From assembly GCA_016201575.1 (NCBI GenBank), contig JACQCN010000296.1, positions 1 to 7,006 on the forward strand: a stretch of DNA of 7,006 nt. The letters run 5' to 3'. The DNA is from Candidatus Rokuibacteriota bacterium (GTDB lineage: Bacteria; Methylomirabilota; Methylomirabilia; Rokubacteriales; CSP1-6). The first letter of the stretch is position 1; each line of letters starts with the position of its first letter. Shown here one piece after another: positions 1 through 5,403 of this stretch. Position numbers and translations under genes: made by a program. The notes beneath the pieces are model-generated. The model was not told the DNA's origin. It saw nothing but the letters and a program-made list of their open reading frames with translations, and made no database searches.

Positions 1-36
1 AACTGCGGCCTCTTCCGGGACTGTAGCGACAGCTGA

Positions 37-48
37 CCCCGCGCGGGG
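37..48. repeat. 12-bp perfect palindrome upstream of the first gene
   Basis: CCCCGCGCGGGG reads the same on both strands and lies two bases upstream of the putative -10 hexamer at 51-56. A palindrome at this position could be an operator, but in DNA this GC-rich a short C/G palindrome can also arise by chance. No second copy was noticed in the window. Confidence 0.3.
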
Positions 49-50
49 GT

Positions 51-56
51 TAGACT
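51..56 (+). promoter_or_regulatory. Putative -10 element (TAGACT) of the first gene
   Basis: TAGACT fits the TANNNT core of a sigma-70-type -10 element and ends nine bases before the ATG at 66, so transcription would begin almost at the start codon. The identical hexamer recurs at 570-575, ten bases before the next gene's preferred start. No convincing -35 box and no Shine-Dalgarno sequence are visible. The call rests on this recurrence and spacing only. Confidence 0.35.
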
Positions 57-65
57 GGTTCTTCG

Positions 66-563
66 ATGGATCCCGAGTGGAACGACGCCGAGCTCCTGCA
101 GCACGTCTTCGACGAGACGAACGTGCTGCGCAAGCCGCTGCGGGGCATCATCTCGGGCTACCACGTGCTGCCGTACATCCTCGTGGGCGGCGACCACGCC
201 TCGCCCGCGTGCTCCGTGGAGGTGCGCGGCCGCATCAAGGTCTCGCCGCGCCTCGTGATCGCGCCCGGGCGCGACGGGCCGACGTACGGCGAGCTGTTCG
301 GGGAGACGGAGCTGATGGACCAGACGCTCACGTTCCGCGTGTTCAGCTTCCGCTACGCCTCCCGGGTCTCTCTGGCCAGCGAGGACCTGCAGATCCAGCG
401 GCAGGACCGGGACGCGCAGGGCCAGGTCGAGCGCGTGCTGGAGGAGCTGGCCCAGCGCGAGGTCATCAACACGGGCGTCATCGTGTCGCCCGACGTGCGG
501 TTCTACCCGGTCTCGATCGACCGCTTCATCCGCGAGATCCTCGACCAGGAATTCCGCGACTAA
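66..563 (+). CDS. Conserved-looking hypothetical protein, 165 aa
   Basis: I do not recognise a named family and assign no function. The protein is soluble, with no signal peptide, membrane segment or cysteine-metal motif; its single Cys is in the stretch SPACSVEV near residue 49. It reads as one compact alpha/beta domain: an N-terminal acidic helix, then hydrophobic strands (GYHVLPYILVGG, EVRGRIKVSPRLVI, TFRVFSFRYASRV), a charged helix around residues 115-132 and a strand with VINTGVIVSPDVRFYPVS near the end. The many motif-like aromatic and glycine positions, together with the sense-strand codon pattern of its neighbours, suggest a real, conserved gene rather than a chance frame. The ATG is chosen because it follows a plausible -10 hexamer closely; there is no clear ribosome binding site, so a leaderless or near-leaderless mRNA is likely. 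It ends 22 bases before the CoA-transferase remnant and is not obviously linked to it. Confidence 0.8.
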   Translation: MDPEWNDAELLQHVFDETNVLRKPLRGIISGYHVLPYILVGGDHASPACSVEVRGRIKVSPRLVIAPGRDGPTYGELFGETELMDQTLTFRVFSFRYASRVSLASEDLQIQRQDRDAQGQVERVLEELAQREVINTGVIVSPDVRFYPVSIDRFIREILDQEFRD

Positions 564-569
564 CGGTGC

Positions 570-575
570 TAGACT
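570..575 (+). promoter_or_regulatory. Putative extended -10 (TGCTAGACT) before the CoA-transferase remnant
   Basis: TAGACT is preceded by TGC (567-569), giving an extended -10 pattern, and lies in the 22-base gap after the first gene's stop codon. The GTG at 586 begins ten bases downstream, close to the predicted transcription start, matching the arrangement at 51-66. It would now drive the pseudogene and the crotonase-to-PTPS genes downstream. No -35 box could be made out. Confidence 0.4.
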
Positions 576-585
576 CGTGCCTGCC

Positions 586-836
586 GTGAGCGGCGCCCTC
601 TCGAGCCTCACCGTCGTCGACCTGACCACCGTCCGCTCCGGGCCGACCGGCACGAAGATCCTGGCCGACTTCGGCGCCGACGTCGTGCGGATCGAGCGCC
701 CGGGCGACGCCGGCCGCGACCGCGTCTTCTTCGACCAGGCCGACCTGCACCGCAACAAGCGGAGCCCTCGCTCGGCTACGACACGGCGGCGATCGACCGG
801 CTGGCCGCCGAGGGAGTGATCGAGGTCCTCAAATGA
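586..836 (+). pseudogene. CaiB/BaiF family (class III) CoA-transferase, internal-deletion remnant
   Basis: Family III CoA-transferases move CoA between acyl groups and are about 400 residues long; only the two ends are left here. Codons from the GTG at 586 give a typical N-terminus (LTVVDLTTVRSGPTGTKILA, then GADVVRIERPG and HRNKRS at residues 55-60). Right after the Ser codon at 763-765 the frame no longer makes family sense and runs to a TGA at 817-819. In another frame, from about 765 to the TGA at 834-836, the sequence encodes a typical family C-terminus (LGYDTAAIDRL then AAEGVI). Roughly 300 codons are therefore missing, including the catalytic Asp region, and the joint at about 765-770 is out of frame. 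GTG 577 is an alternative start, but 586 gives the family-typical N-terminus and fits the upstream -10. The original stop overlapped the next gene's ATG, so the pair was once translationally coupled. A metagenome assembly error could give the same picture. Confidence 0.85.
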
Positions 837-1615
837 CGGATATTCTCGTGCAGCAGGACAGGTCCATCGCCACCGTCGTGTTCAACCGGCCGAAGATGCG
901 GAACGCGATCAGCCTGGCGATGTGGCAGGAGCTGGCGCGGGTCACCGAGGGGCTCGCCAAGGACGACTCGATCCGCGCCGTCGTCTTCCGTGGCGCCGGC
1001 ACGGAGGCGTTCGCGGCCGGCGCCGACATCTCCGAGTTCCAGGAGAACCGGAAGGACAGCGCGAGCGCGCTCCACTACAACAAGCAGACCGCCGCCGCCT
1101 ACACGGCCATCCGCTCCTGCCCCAAGCCCACCGTGGCCATGGTGTACGGCTTCTGCATGGGCGGGGCGATGGCGATCGCCATGGCCTGTGACCTGCGCTT
1201 CGCCGCTGAGGGCGCCCGGTTCGGCATCCCCGCGGCGAAGCTGAACATCATCTACCCGGTGGACGCCGTCGCCCAGCTCGTCCAGCTCGTGGGCCCCGCC
1301 TACGCCAAGGACATCCTCTACTCCGCCCGCGCCGTGGACGCGACGGACGCCCTCGCCATCGGCTTCATCCAGCGGCTCGTGCCCAAGGAGCAGCTCGAGC
1401 CGGCGACCTACGACTACCTGCAGAAGGTGGCGGAGAACGCGCCCATGTCGGTGCGCGGCTCCAAGGTCATGGTCCAGGCGATCCTCGACGGCCTCACCGA
1501 GGCGCGGCGCGCGCACCTGCGCACGCTCGCGCTGGAGGTCTTCGACAGCGAGGATTTCAAGGAAGGCACGCGCGCCTTCCTCGAGAAGCGGGTGCCGCGG
1601 TTCCAGGGGCGCTAG
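833..1615 (+). CDS. Crotonase (enoyl-CoA hydratase/isomerase) superfamily protein lacking both hydratase glutamates
   Basis: At 260 aa this is a full-length crotonase fold, which binds acyl-CoA and stabilises a thioester enolate with an oxyanion hole. The oxyanion-hole segments are present: AFAAGADI (residues 59-66, Ala64) and GFCMGGAM (106-113, Gly111). Aligned without gaps to rat mitochondrial enoyl-CoA hydratase, Glu144 corresponds to Ala114 and Glu164 to Ala134 (in FGIPAAKL), so ordinary hydration is unlikely. The superfamily also holds isomerases, decarboxylases and hydrolases with other catalytic residues, so the reaction cannot be named. The start ATG overlaps the stop of the CoA-transferase remnant, and GAGGT at 822-826 lies seven bases before it, inside that remnant. 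The protein may have acted on the CoA ester made by the lost transferase, as CaiD and CaiB do in carnitine metabolism; this is inference. The stop codon overlaps the next start by one base. Confidence 0.9.
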   Translation: MTDILVQQDRSIATVVFNRPKMRNAISLAMWQELARVTEGLAKDDSIRAVVFRGAGTEAFAAGADISEFQENRKDSASALHYNKQTAAAYTAIRSCPKPTVAMVYGFCMGGAMAIAMACDLRFAAEGARFGIPAAKLNIIYPVDAVAQLVQLVGPAYAKDILYSARAVDATDALAIGFIQRLVPKEQLEPATYDYLQKVAENAPMSVRGSKVMVQAILDGLTEARRAHLRTLALEVFDSEDFKEGTRAFLEKRVPRFQGR

Positions 1616-2670
1616 TGCGGCTGGCCTTCCTCACGTCCACCCCGCTGACGGCGACGGAAGGCAGCGGGACCTTCGTCGGCATCGACACGCTCGCCGCCGG
1701 CCTCGTCGCTGCCGGCCACGAGGTGGACCTCCGCCCCGTGCGCCTGCGCACGCGCTTCCACACGCTCGACCGCTGGGTCTACAACGTGGACGTCGCGCTA
1801 CGCCCACCCGCCGCCGACGTGGTCGTCGGCTTCGACCTGGACGGCTTCCTGTGGGCGCGGCGCCGGTCGCGGCCCTTCGTGGCCAGCCTCAAGGGCATCA
1901 TCGCGGACGAGCTCCAGAACGAGCGGGGCCGCGTGCGCGCGCTGCTCTCGGTCCAGGCGCGATGGGAGCGGCTCAACGTGACGCGCGCCGACCGGGTCGT
2001 CGTGACCAGCGAGTACTGCGCCGGCGTCGCGCAGCGGGCCTACGGCGTGCCCCGGGGCCGGCTGGCGGTCGTGCCCGAGCCGATCGACCTCGATGGCTGG
2101 CAGCGGCTCTTCGCCGCCGCGCCCCCGCGCGCGACCGGCCGGCCGGTCGTGCTCGCGGTCGGCCGGATGTATCGCCGCAAGCGCTTCGGCGACCTCCTGG
2201 CCGCGGCCCGGCTGCTCGCCGGACGAATCCCCGAGGTGCAGGTGCGCATCGTAGGGAGGGGGCCGGAGTGGGCCCGGGTCTCCACCCTCCGTGACGAGCT
2301 CGGCCTGAGAGATACCGTGGTCCTCCTCGGCGACCTGTCCCGCGCGCAGCTCGCCGGCGAGTACGCGAACGCCGACTGCTTCTGCCTGCCCTCGGTGCAG
2401 GAAGGGTTCGGGATCGTCTTCGTCGAGGCGATGGCCGCGGGCCTTCCCGTGGTCGCGTGTCGCGCGGCCGCCATCCCCGAGGTGGTGCCGGACCGCCGCG
2501 CGGGCCTGCTCGTGAACCCGCGCCGCCCGGAGGAGCTGGCCATGGCGCTCGAGACGCTGCTGACGAACGACGGACTGCGGAAGGAGCTGGGCGAGGCGGG
2601 CCGCGCCTGGGTGACGCGGTTCGCCCGCGATCGCGTGGCCGCGCGGTTCGCGGAGGTCGCCGCGCCGTGA
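1615..2670 (+). CDS. GT4-family glycosyltransferase
   Basis: This 351-aa protein has the GT-B two-domain layout of retaining glycosyltransferases, which transfer sugar from an NDP-sugar. The N-terminal acceptor domain starts directly with a strand (RLAFLTSTPL) and a Gly-rich loop (EGSGTF, 15-20), followed by GIDTLAAGLVAAGHEV. The C-terminal donor domain begins near residue 175 with VVLAVGRMYRRKRF (178-191) and carries the GT4 signature EGFGIVFVE at 263-271 (the E-x7-E pair, Glu263 and Glu271). There is no membrane segment, so it is cytosolic or peripheral. The GTG start overlaps the crotonase stop (TAGTG), with AGGGG at 1605-1609 as ribosome binding site. Its 3' end overlaps the start of the first PTPS-like gene by four bases. 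No other polysaccharide or lipid-glycan genes are near, so a small-molecule acceptor such as a pterin is conceivable. Donor and acceptor cannot be read from sequence. Confidence 0.9.
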   Translation: MRLAFLTSTPLTATEGSGTFVGIDTLAAGLVAAGHEVDLRPVRLRTRFHTLDRWVYNVDVALRPPAADVVVGFDLDGFLWARRRSRPFVASLKGIIADELQNERGRVRALLSVQARWERLNVTRADRVVVTSEYCAGVAQRAYGVPRGRLAVVPEPIDLDGWQRLFAAAPPRATGRPVVLAVGRMYRRKRFGDLLAAARLLAGRIPEVQVRIVGRGPEWARVSTLRDELGLRDTVVLLGDLSRAQLAGEYANADCFCLPSVQEGFGIVFVEAMAAGLPVVACRAAAIPEVVPDRRAGLLVNPRRPEELAMALETLLTNDGLRKELGEAGRAWVTRFARDRVAARFAEVAAP

Positions 2671-3080
2671 CGGGCCGCGAGGTCGGCTACAGCACGCGCG
2701 CCTTCACGTTCGCGGCCGGCCACCGGTACCACGTGGACGGCTGGAGCCCGGAGGAGAACCGCCGCGTCTTCGGCGCGCTCACCGTGGCCCACGGTCACAA
2801 TTACACGCTCGAGGTGACGGTGCGGGGCCCGATCGACGCGCGGACCGGCATGGTGATGGACCTGGCGGAGCTCAAGCGCATCGTGGGCGAGGCCGTGGTG
2901 AGCCGCTTCGATCACGCGGACCTGAACGCGGACCTGCTCTTCGCGGGCAAGGTGCCGACCACGGAGAACATCGCGGTGGCCACCTGGGGCCTGCTCGCGC
3001 CCAAGCTGGGGACGGAGCGCCTCTGGCGCGTCCGGCTCCGGGAGGACCCGACGCTGTACGTGGACTACTTCGGGCGGTGA
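2667..3080 (+). CDS. PTPS/QueD-like protein (COG0720) without the catalytic cysteine
   Basis: The 137-aa product has the T-fold of 6-pyruvoyl-tetrahydropterin synthase and 6-carboxytetrahydropterin synthase, Zn enzymes that act on dihydroneopterin triphosphate. Zinc ligands are intact: His19 (FAAGH) and His42/His44 (AHGHNY). The Asp-His of the catalytic triad is present (FDHADL, Asp82-His83), as are the PTTEN loop (97-101) and a C-terminal pterin-binding Glu (Glu126 in LREDP). However, the CxxxHGH cysteine is replaced by Leu38 (FGALTVAHGH). The same position is Cys in the paralogue downstream and Glu in PTPS-III enzymes, so the usual chemistry should be lost or altered. The GTG at 2667 overlaps the glycosyltransferase stop (GTGA), with GGAGGT at 2652-2657. 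An upstream extension in the same frame is only the shadow of the glycosyltransferase. The motif DARTGMVMDL resembles eukaryotic-type PTPS more than E. coli QueD. It could be a divergent enzyme, a partner subunit of its paralogue, or a binding protein. Confidence 0.88.
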   Translation: MTGREVGYSTRAFTFAAGHRYHVDGWSPEENRRVFGALTVAHGHNYTLEVTVRGPIDARTGMVMDLAELKRIVGEAVVSRFDHADLNADLLFAGKVPTTENIAVATWGLLAPKLGTERLWRVRLREDPTLYVDYFGR

Positions 3081-3150
3081 CGATTCTCGGAGGGAGGCTG
3101 CGCCCCCCTTCCGAACCTCCCCCTGGGACGGCGCCGGCAAAGCCGGCGCG
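3081..3150 (+). repeat. Paired-hairpin repeat, copy 1
   Basis: This 70-bp unit directly follows the stop of the first PTPS-like gene. It begins CGAT and contains an imperfect hairpin (TCGGAGGGAGG at 3087-3097 against 3104-3114), a C-rich linker, and a perfect hairpin GCGCCGGC-AAA-GCCGGCGC at 3131-3149. Copy 2 follows with no gap and the same order of parts. There is no T-tract, so an intrinsic terminator is not obvious. It looks like a REP-type intergenic palindromic repeat. Confidence 0.75.
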
Positions 3151-3228
3151 CGATAGTCGGAGGGGGCCTCGCCGGCCCCCTCCGAAACCTCCCCCGGGGA
3201 CAGGTTGCGCCGGCAAAGCCGGCGCTCG
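3151..3228 (+). repeat. Paired-hairpin repeat, copy 2
   Basis: This 78-bp unit also begins CGAT. Its first hairpin is perfect: TCGGAGGGGGCC at 3157-3168 pairs with GGCCCCCTCCGA at 3174-3185 around a five-base loop. After a C-rich linker slightly longer than in copy 1 (it adds ACAGGTT), the same GCGCCGGC-AAA-GCCGGCGC hairpin recurs at 3207-3225. Copy 1 differs in the first stem and loop but keeps the second hairpin exactly. The remainder of the gap, 3229-3345, shows no repeat or gene. Confidence 0.75.
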
Positions 3229-3341
3229 AACAGTGGGGAACGGTGGGACATCGGCACGAGGAGGGGTGTCCTGGTGAGCGGGTTGGCAACGCGGGGGCCT
3301 GGGCGAGACATCAGCGATGCGAAGCACGGCGGCGCTTGCGA

Positions 3342-3347
3342 TAGGGT
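3342..3347 (+). promoter_or_regulatory. Weak candidate -10 (TAGGGT) at the second PTPS gene
   Basis: TAGGGT fits the TANNNT core but overlaps the chosen GTG start at 3346. If it is a true -10, translation would have to begin a little downstream, for example at the CTG at 3352, which gives [11 protein letters not shown] and still keeps the whole domain. A start signal for the second PTPS-folE-SDR block is expected here, because the repeat-bearing gap separates it from the upstream genes. The evidence is slight. Confidence 0.2.
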
Positions 3348-3744
3348 GGCGCTGACGCGCATTTATCACTTCAGTGCCGCGCATCGCCTCGTGAGCCCGC
3401 ACCTCGGCCCGGAGGAGAACGCCCGCGTCTACGGGCAGTGCCACCGGGTGCACGGGCACAACTACTACGTCGAGGTGACGGTGACGGGGACGCCGGACCC
3501 CGTGACGGGCATGGCCGCCGACCTCGGCGCCCTCGACGCGATCGTCGAGCGGGAGCTGCTGAGCCGGGTCGACCACCACGACCTCGAGGAGGCGGTGCCG
3601 GGCGTGATCACGACCGGGGAGAGCCTGGCGCGGGCCTTCTTCGTGCGCCTGGCGCCCTCGGTCCCCGCGCTCGCGTGCGTGACGGTGGTGGAGACGGCCA
3701 AGAACCGGTTCGCGTACTGTGCAGAAGGAGGTGAGCCCGCATGA
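3346..3744 (+). CDS. 6-pyruvoyl-tetrahydropterin / 6-carboxytetrahydropterin synthase family protein (intact active site)
   Basis: This 132-aa protein is the second COG0720 member. It has the complete active site: zinc ligands His13 (SAAHR), His36 and His38 (VHGHNY), catalytic Cys32 in CHRVHGH, Asp76-His77 (VDHHDL), and pterin-binding Glu116 in [11 protein letters not shown]. The spacing CxxxHGH is that of QueD, the queuosine enzyme. No queC, queE or queF is in view, and coupling to folE and an SDR fits tetrahydropterin synthesis as well, so the product (6-carboxy- or 6-pyruvoyl-tetrahydropterin) is left open. It shares EEN-RV-G, HGHNY, EVTV, TGM and SR-DH-DL with its upstream neighbour, so the two are paralogues, but not recent copies. 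GTG 3346 is preferred because it begins just before the conserved first strand ([10 protein letters not shown]); the open frame continues upstream without family similarity. The stop overlaps the folE ATG. Confidence 0.88.
   Translation: MALTRIYHFSAAHRLVSPHLGPEENARVYGQCHRVHGHNYYVEVTVTGTPDPVTGMAADLGALDAIVERELLSRVDHHDLEEAVPGVITTGESLARAFFVRLAPSVPALACVTVVETAKNRFAYCAEGGEPA
3725..3734 (+). promoter_or_regulatory. Strong Shine-Dalgarno of folE
   Basis: AAGGAGGTGA is a complete match to the anti-Shine-Dalgarno sequence of 16S rRNA. It lies six bases before the folE ATG, inside the last codons of the second PTPS gene. It is the strongest ribosome binding site in the window and suggests folE is translated at a high rate independently of the upstream gene. 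Confidence 0.85.
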
Positions 3745-4304
3745 TCGCCAAGCTCGTGGAGCAGCTCCTGAAGGAGCTCGGTGAGGACGCGCAGCGGGAG
3801 GGGCTGGCGAAGACGCCGGAGCGGGTGGAGAAGGCGCTCCGCTACCTGACGTCCGGCTACCAGACCAACGTCGCGGACGTCCTCAACGGGGCGCTCTTCG
3901 TGGAGCAGTACGACGAGATGGTGGTCGTGAAGGACGTCGACTTTTTCAGCCTCTGCGAACATCACCTCCTCCCATTTTTCGGCAAGGCGCACGTCGCCTA
4001 CATGCCGGACAAGAAGATCCTGGGCCTGTCGAAGATCCCGCGGCTGGTGGAGATGTTCAGCCGGCGCCTGCAGGTGCAGGAGCGCCTGACCACCCAGATC
4101 GCCGGCACGCTCAACGAGGCGCTGCAGCCCAAGGGGGTGGCGGTGGTCGTGGAGGCGATCCACCTCTGCATGCTGATGCGCGGCGTCGAGAAGCAGAACT
4201 CCAAGGCCGTCACCTCGGCCATGCTCGGGAGCTTCCGCTCGAGCCCCGAGACGCGCGCCGAGTTCATGGAGCTGATCAAGTCGGGCCGCGGGCTGGTGAT
4301 ATGA
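3741..4304 (+). CDS. folE: GTP cyclohydrolase I
   Basis: FolE converts GTP to 7,8-dihydroneopterin triphosphate and formate, the first step of folate, biopterin and (with QueD) queuosine synthesis. The 187-aa length is usual for the bacterial enzyme. Zinc ligands are Cys72 and His75 ([10 protein letters not shown]) and Cys143 (HLCMLMRG), matching E. coli Cys110, His113 and Cys181; His74 and His141 match catalytic His112 and His179. [20 protein letters not shown] and QERLTTQIA are the other family blocks, and RTPERV-type recognition is seen as [10 protein letters not shown] near the N-terminus. The ATG overlaps the stop of the upstream PTPS gene, and the stop overlaps the SDR ATG, so the three are translationally coupled. 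This enzyme makes the substrate for the PTPS proteins upstream. The Cys and His ligands place it in the zinc-dependent type IA class rather than the FolE2 class. Confidence 0.97.
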   Translation: MIAKLVEQLLKELGEDAQREGLAKTPERVEKALRYLTSGYQTNVADVLNGALFVEQYDEMVVVKDVDFFSLCEHHLLPFFGKAHVAYMPDKKILGLSKIPRLVEMFSRRLQVQERLTTQIAGTLNEALQPKGVAVVVEAIHLCMLMRGVEKQNSKAVTSAMLGSFRSSPETRAEFMELIKSGRGLVI

Positions 4305-5017
4305 AGCTCGACGGCCGCGTCGCGATCGTGACGGGCGCCGGCCGCGGCATCGGGCGGGCCATCGCCCGCGCCTTCGCGGCCGACGGGGCCGCCGTCGTGC
4401 TCGCCTCGCGCACCCCCGCCGAGCTGGCGGCGGCGGCGGCGGAGATCCGCGACGCGGGCGGCCGCGTGCTCGTGGTCCCCACCGACGTCACCGCGGAGGC
4501 CGCCGTCGAGGCGCTCGTCCGCGAAGCGCTGACTCAATTCTCCCGCGTGGACATCCTCGTGTGCGCGGCCGGAAGCGCCGCCTTCGGCCCGGTGGCCGAC
4601 GCGAAGACCGCGGACTGGGATGCGATGCTCGCGGTCAACCTGCGCGGCGTCATGCTCGCCTGCCGCGCGGTGCTGCCGGCGATGATCGGGCAGCGCGCGG
4701 GCACGATCATCAATATCGCCTCGATCGCGGCGAGGCGCGCGATCCCGGGGGCGGCGGCCTACAGCGCGACCAAGGCCGGCGTGGTGGCCTTCAGCCGGGT
4801 GCTGGCCGAGGAGCTGCGCGGCGCCGGCGTGCGCGTGGGCGTGCTCCTGCCCGTCGCCGTCGACACGCAGATCTGGGACGCGGTGCCGGACGCGCCGGAT
4901 CGCGCGAAGATGCTGCGCCCCGACGAGGTCGCCGCCGCCGCGCTGCTGATCGCCACGCTGCCTCCCAGCGCCGCGCTGGAGGAGCTGACCCTGCTCCCCG
5001 CGGGCGGCATTCTGTGA
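4301..5017 (+). CDS. Short-chain dehydrogenase/reductase (possible pterin side-chain reductase)
   Basis: This 238-aa classical SDR has a Rossmann fold with the cofactor motif TGAGRGIG (11-18), the catalytic tetrad Asn113, Ser141, Tyr154 and Lys158 (YSATK), and an NNAG-equivalent read as CAAG (88-91). Arg38 after the second strand (ASRT) favours NADP(H). The usual PGxVxT after the active site is PVAVDT (184-189). Family resemblance is to FabG/YdfG-type oxidoreductases, and the substrate cannot be read from sequence. Because it is joined by an ATGA overlap to folE, and through it to a PTPS gene, a role like sepiapterin reductase, reducing the side chain of 6-pyruvoyl-tetrahydropterin, is a reasonable inference. 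Dihydromonapterin reductase (FolM) is another SDR with a pterin role. A generic 3-oxoacyl or sugar oxidoreductase is the alternative. Confidence 0.9.
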   Translation: MKLDGRVAIVTGAGRGIGRAIARAFAADGAAVVLASRTPAELAAAAAEIRDAGGRVLVVPTDVTAEAAVEALVREALTQFSRVDILVCAAGSAAFGPVADAKTADWDAMLAVNLRGVMLACRAVLPAMIGQRAGTIINIASIAARRAIPGAAAYSATKAGVVAFSRVLAEELRGAGVRVGVLLPVAVDTQIWDAVPDAPDRAKMLRPDEVAAAALLIATLPPSAALEELTLLPAGGIL

Positions 5018-5023
5018 TACGCT
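5015..5023 (+). promoter_or_regulatory. Putative extended -10 (TGATACGCT) before the Fe-S carrier gene
   Basis: TGATACGCT, overlapping the SDR stop codon, fits TGn-TANNNT. It lies in a 54-base gap, the first non-repeat gap longer than a few bases since folE, and would give a leader of roughly 40 bases with the AGGAGG at 5060-5065. It may allow the iscA-moaD-moaE block to be transcribed separately. No -35 box was identified. Confidence 0.3.
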
Positions 5024-5071
5024 GGGCCCTGAGATCGACTTGGAACCGGCAGCACTGACAGGAGGTTACGG

Positions 5072-5398
5072 ATGATCACGCTGACCGACACGGCCGCGAA
5101 GAAGGTGTCCGACCTGCGCCTCGAGGAAGGCAAGCCCGAGTGGGGCCTGCGCGTCCGCGTGGTCGGCGGCGGGTGCTCGGGGATGTCCTACGAGCTCGGC
5201 TGGGAGGACGAGGCCGGCGCGGACGACTCCGTCGTCGAGGCCCACGGGATCAAGCTCTACGTCGACCAGCTCAGTGCCCCGTACCTGGCGGGCACCGAGA
5301 TCGATTTCGTCGAGAACGATATGCTCGGCGCGGGTTTCGCGGTCAAGAACCCGAACGTCAAGTCGAGCTGCGGCTGCGGGCAGTCCCACAAGTTCTAA
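5072..5398 (+). CDS. A-type iron-sulfur cluster carrier (IscA/ErpA/HesB family)
   Basis: A-type carriers receive Fe-S clusters from the assembly scaffold and pass them to target enzymes. The 108-aa protein covers the full domain, starting ITLTDTAAKKV, and has the three ligand cysteines: Cys35 in GGGCSGM and Cys100/Cys102 in SSCGCGQS. The sequence LDFxEND-type strand is seen as IDFVENDMLGAGF. It cannot be assigned to ErpA, IscA or SufA without a tree, so no symbol is given. The ribosome binding site AGGAGG (5060-5065) is well placed. No iscS, iscU or suf gene is near; instead moaD starts five bases after the stop. In E. coli, A-type carriers supply the [4Fe-4S] clusters of the Moco enzyme MoaA, which would explain the neighbourhood, although moaA itself is not in the window. 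Confidence 0.95.
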   Translation: MITLTDTAAKKVSDLRLEEGKPEWGLRVRVVGGGCSGMSYELGWEDEAGADDSVVEAHGIKLYVDQLSAPYLAGTEIDFVENDMLGAGFAVKNPNVKSSCGCGQSHKF

Positions 5399-5403
5399 GA
5401 CCG

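Noticed and set aside
586..836. A simple frameshift or sequencing error in an otherwise complete CoA-transferase gene.
   Set aside because: Restoring the frame would yield only about 83 codons, whereas the family has about 400. The whole middle, including the catalytic Asp region, is absent.
776..1516. A 246-codon minus-strand open frame opposite the crotonase gene, rich in Gly, His and Arg.
   Set aside because: It mirrors the codon bias of the real gene on the other strand and shows no motif of its own.
2457..2666. Upstream extension of the first PTPS-like frame, which would add 70 residues.
   Set aside because: The added residues are Arg/Gly/Pro-rich shadow of the glycosyltransferase gene. 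The GTG at 2667 has a good ribosome binding site and gives the family-typical N-terminus.
1615..2670. A polysaccharide or lipopolysaccharide biosynthesis island marked by the GT4 gene.
   Set aside because: No second glycosyltransferase, polymerase, flippase or nucleotide-sugar gene occurs in the window; the gene is instead embedded among cofactor genes.
3081..3228. A CRISPR array.
   Set aside because: Only two adjacent units exist, they differ from each other, there are no unique spacers, and no cas gene is near.
2040..3362. A 440-codon open frame on the minus strand across the glycosyltransferase, first PTPS gene and repeat gap.
   Set aside because: Its translation is low-complexity Arg/Ala/Pro/Ser without any family motif, and it is antisense to two clearly recognised genes. 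Long stop-free antisense frames are expected at this GC content.
2667..4304. A queuosine (7-deazaguanine) gene cluster based on FolE plus a QueD-like protein.
   Set aside because: No queC, queE, queF or radical SAM gene is present, and the coupled SDR and glycosyltransferase do not belong to that route. It remains possible that the intact paralogue serves queuosine with the other genes located elsewhere.
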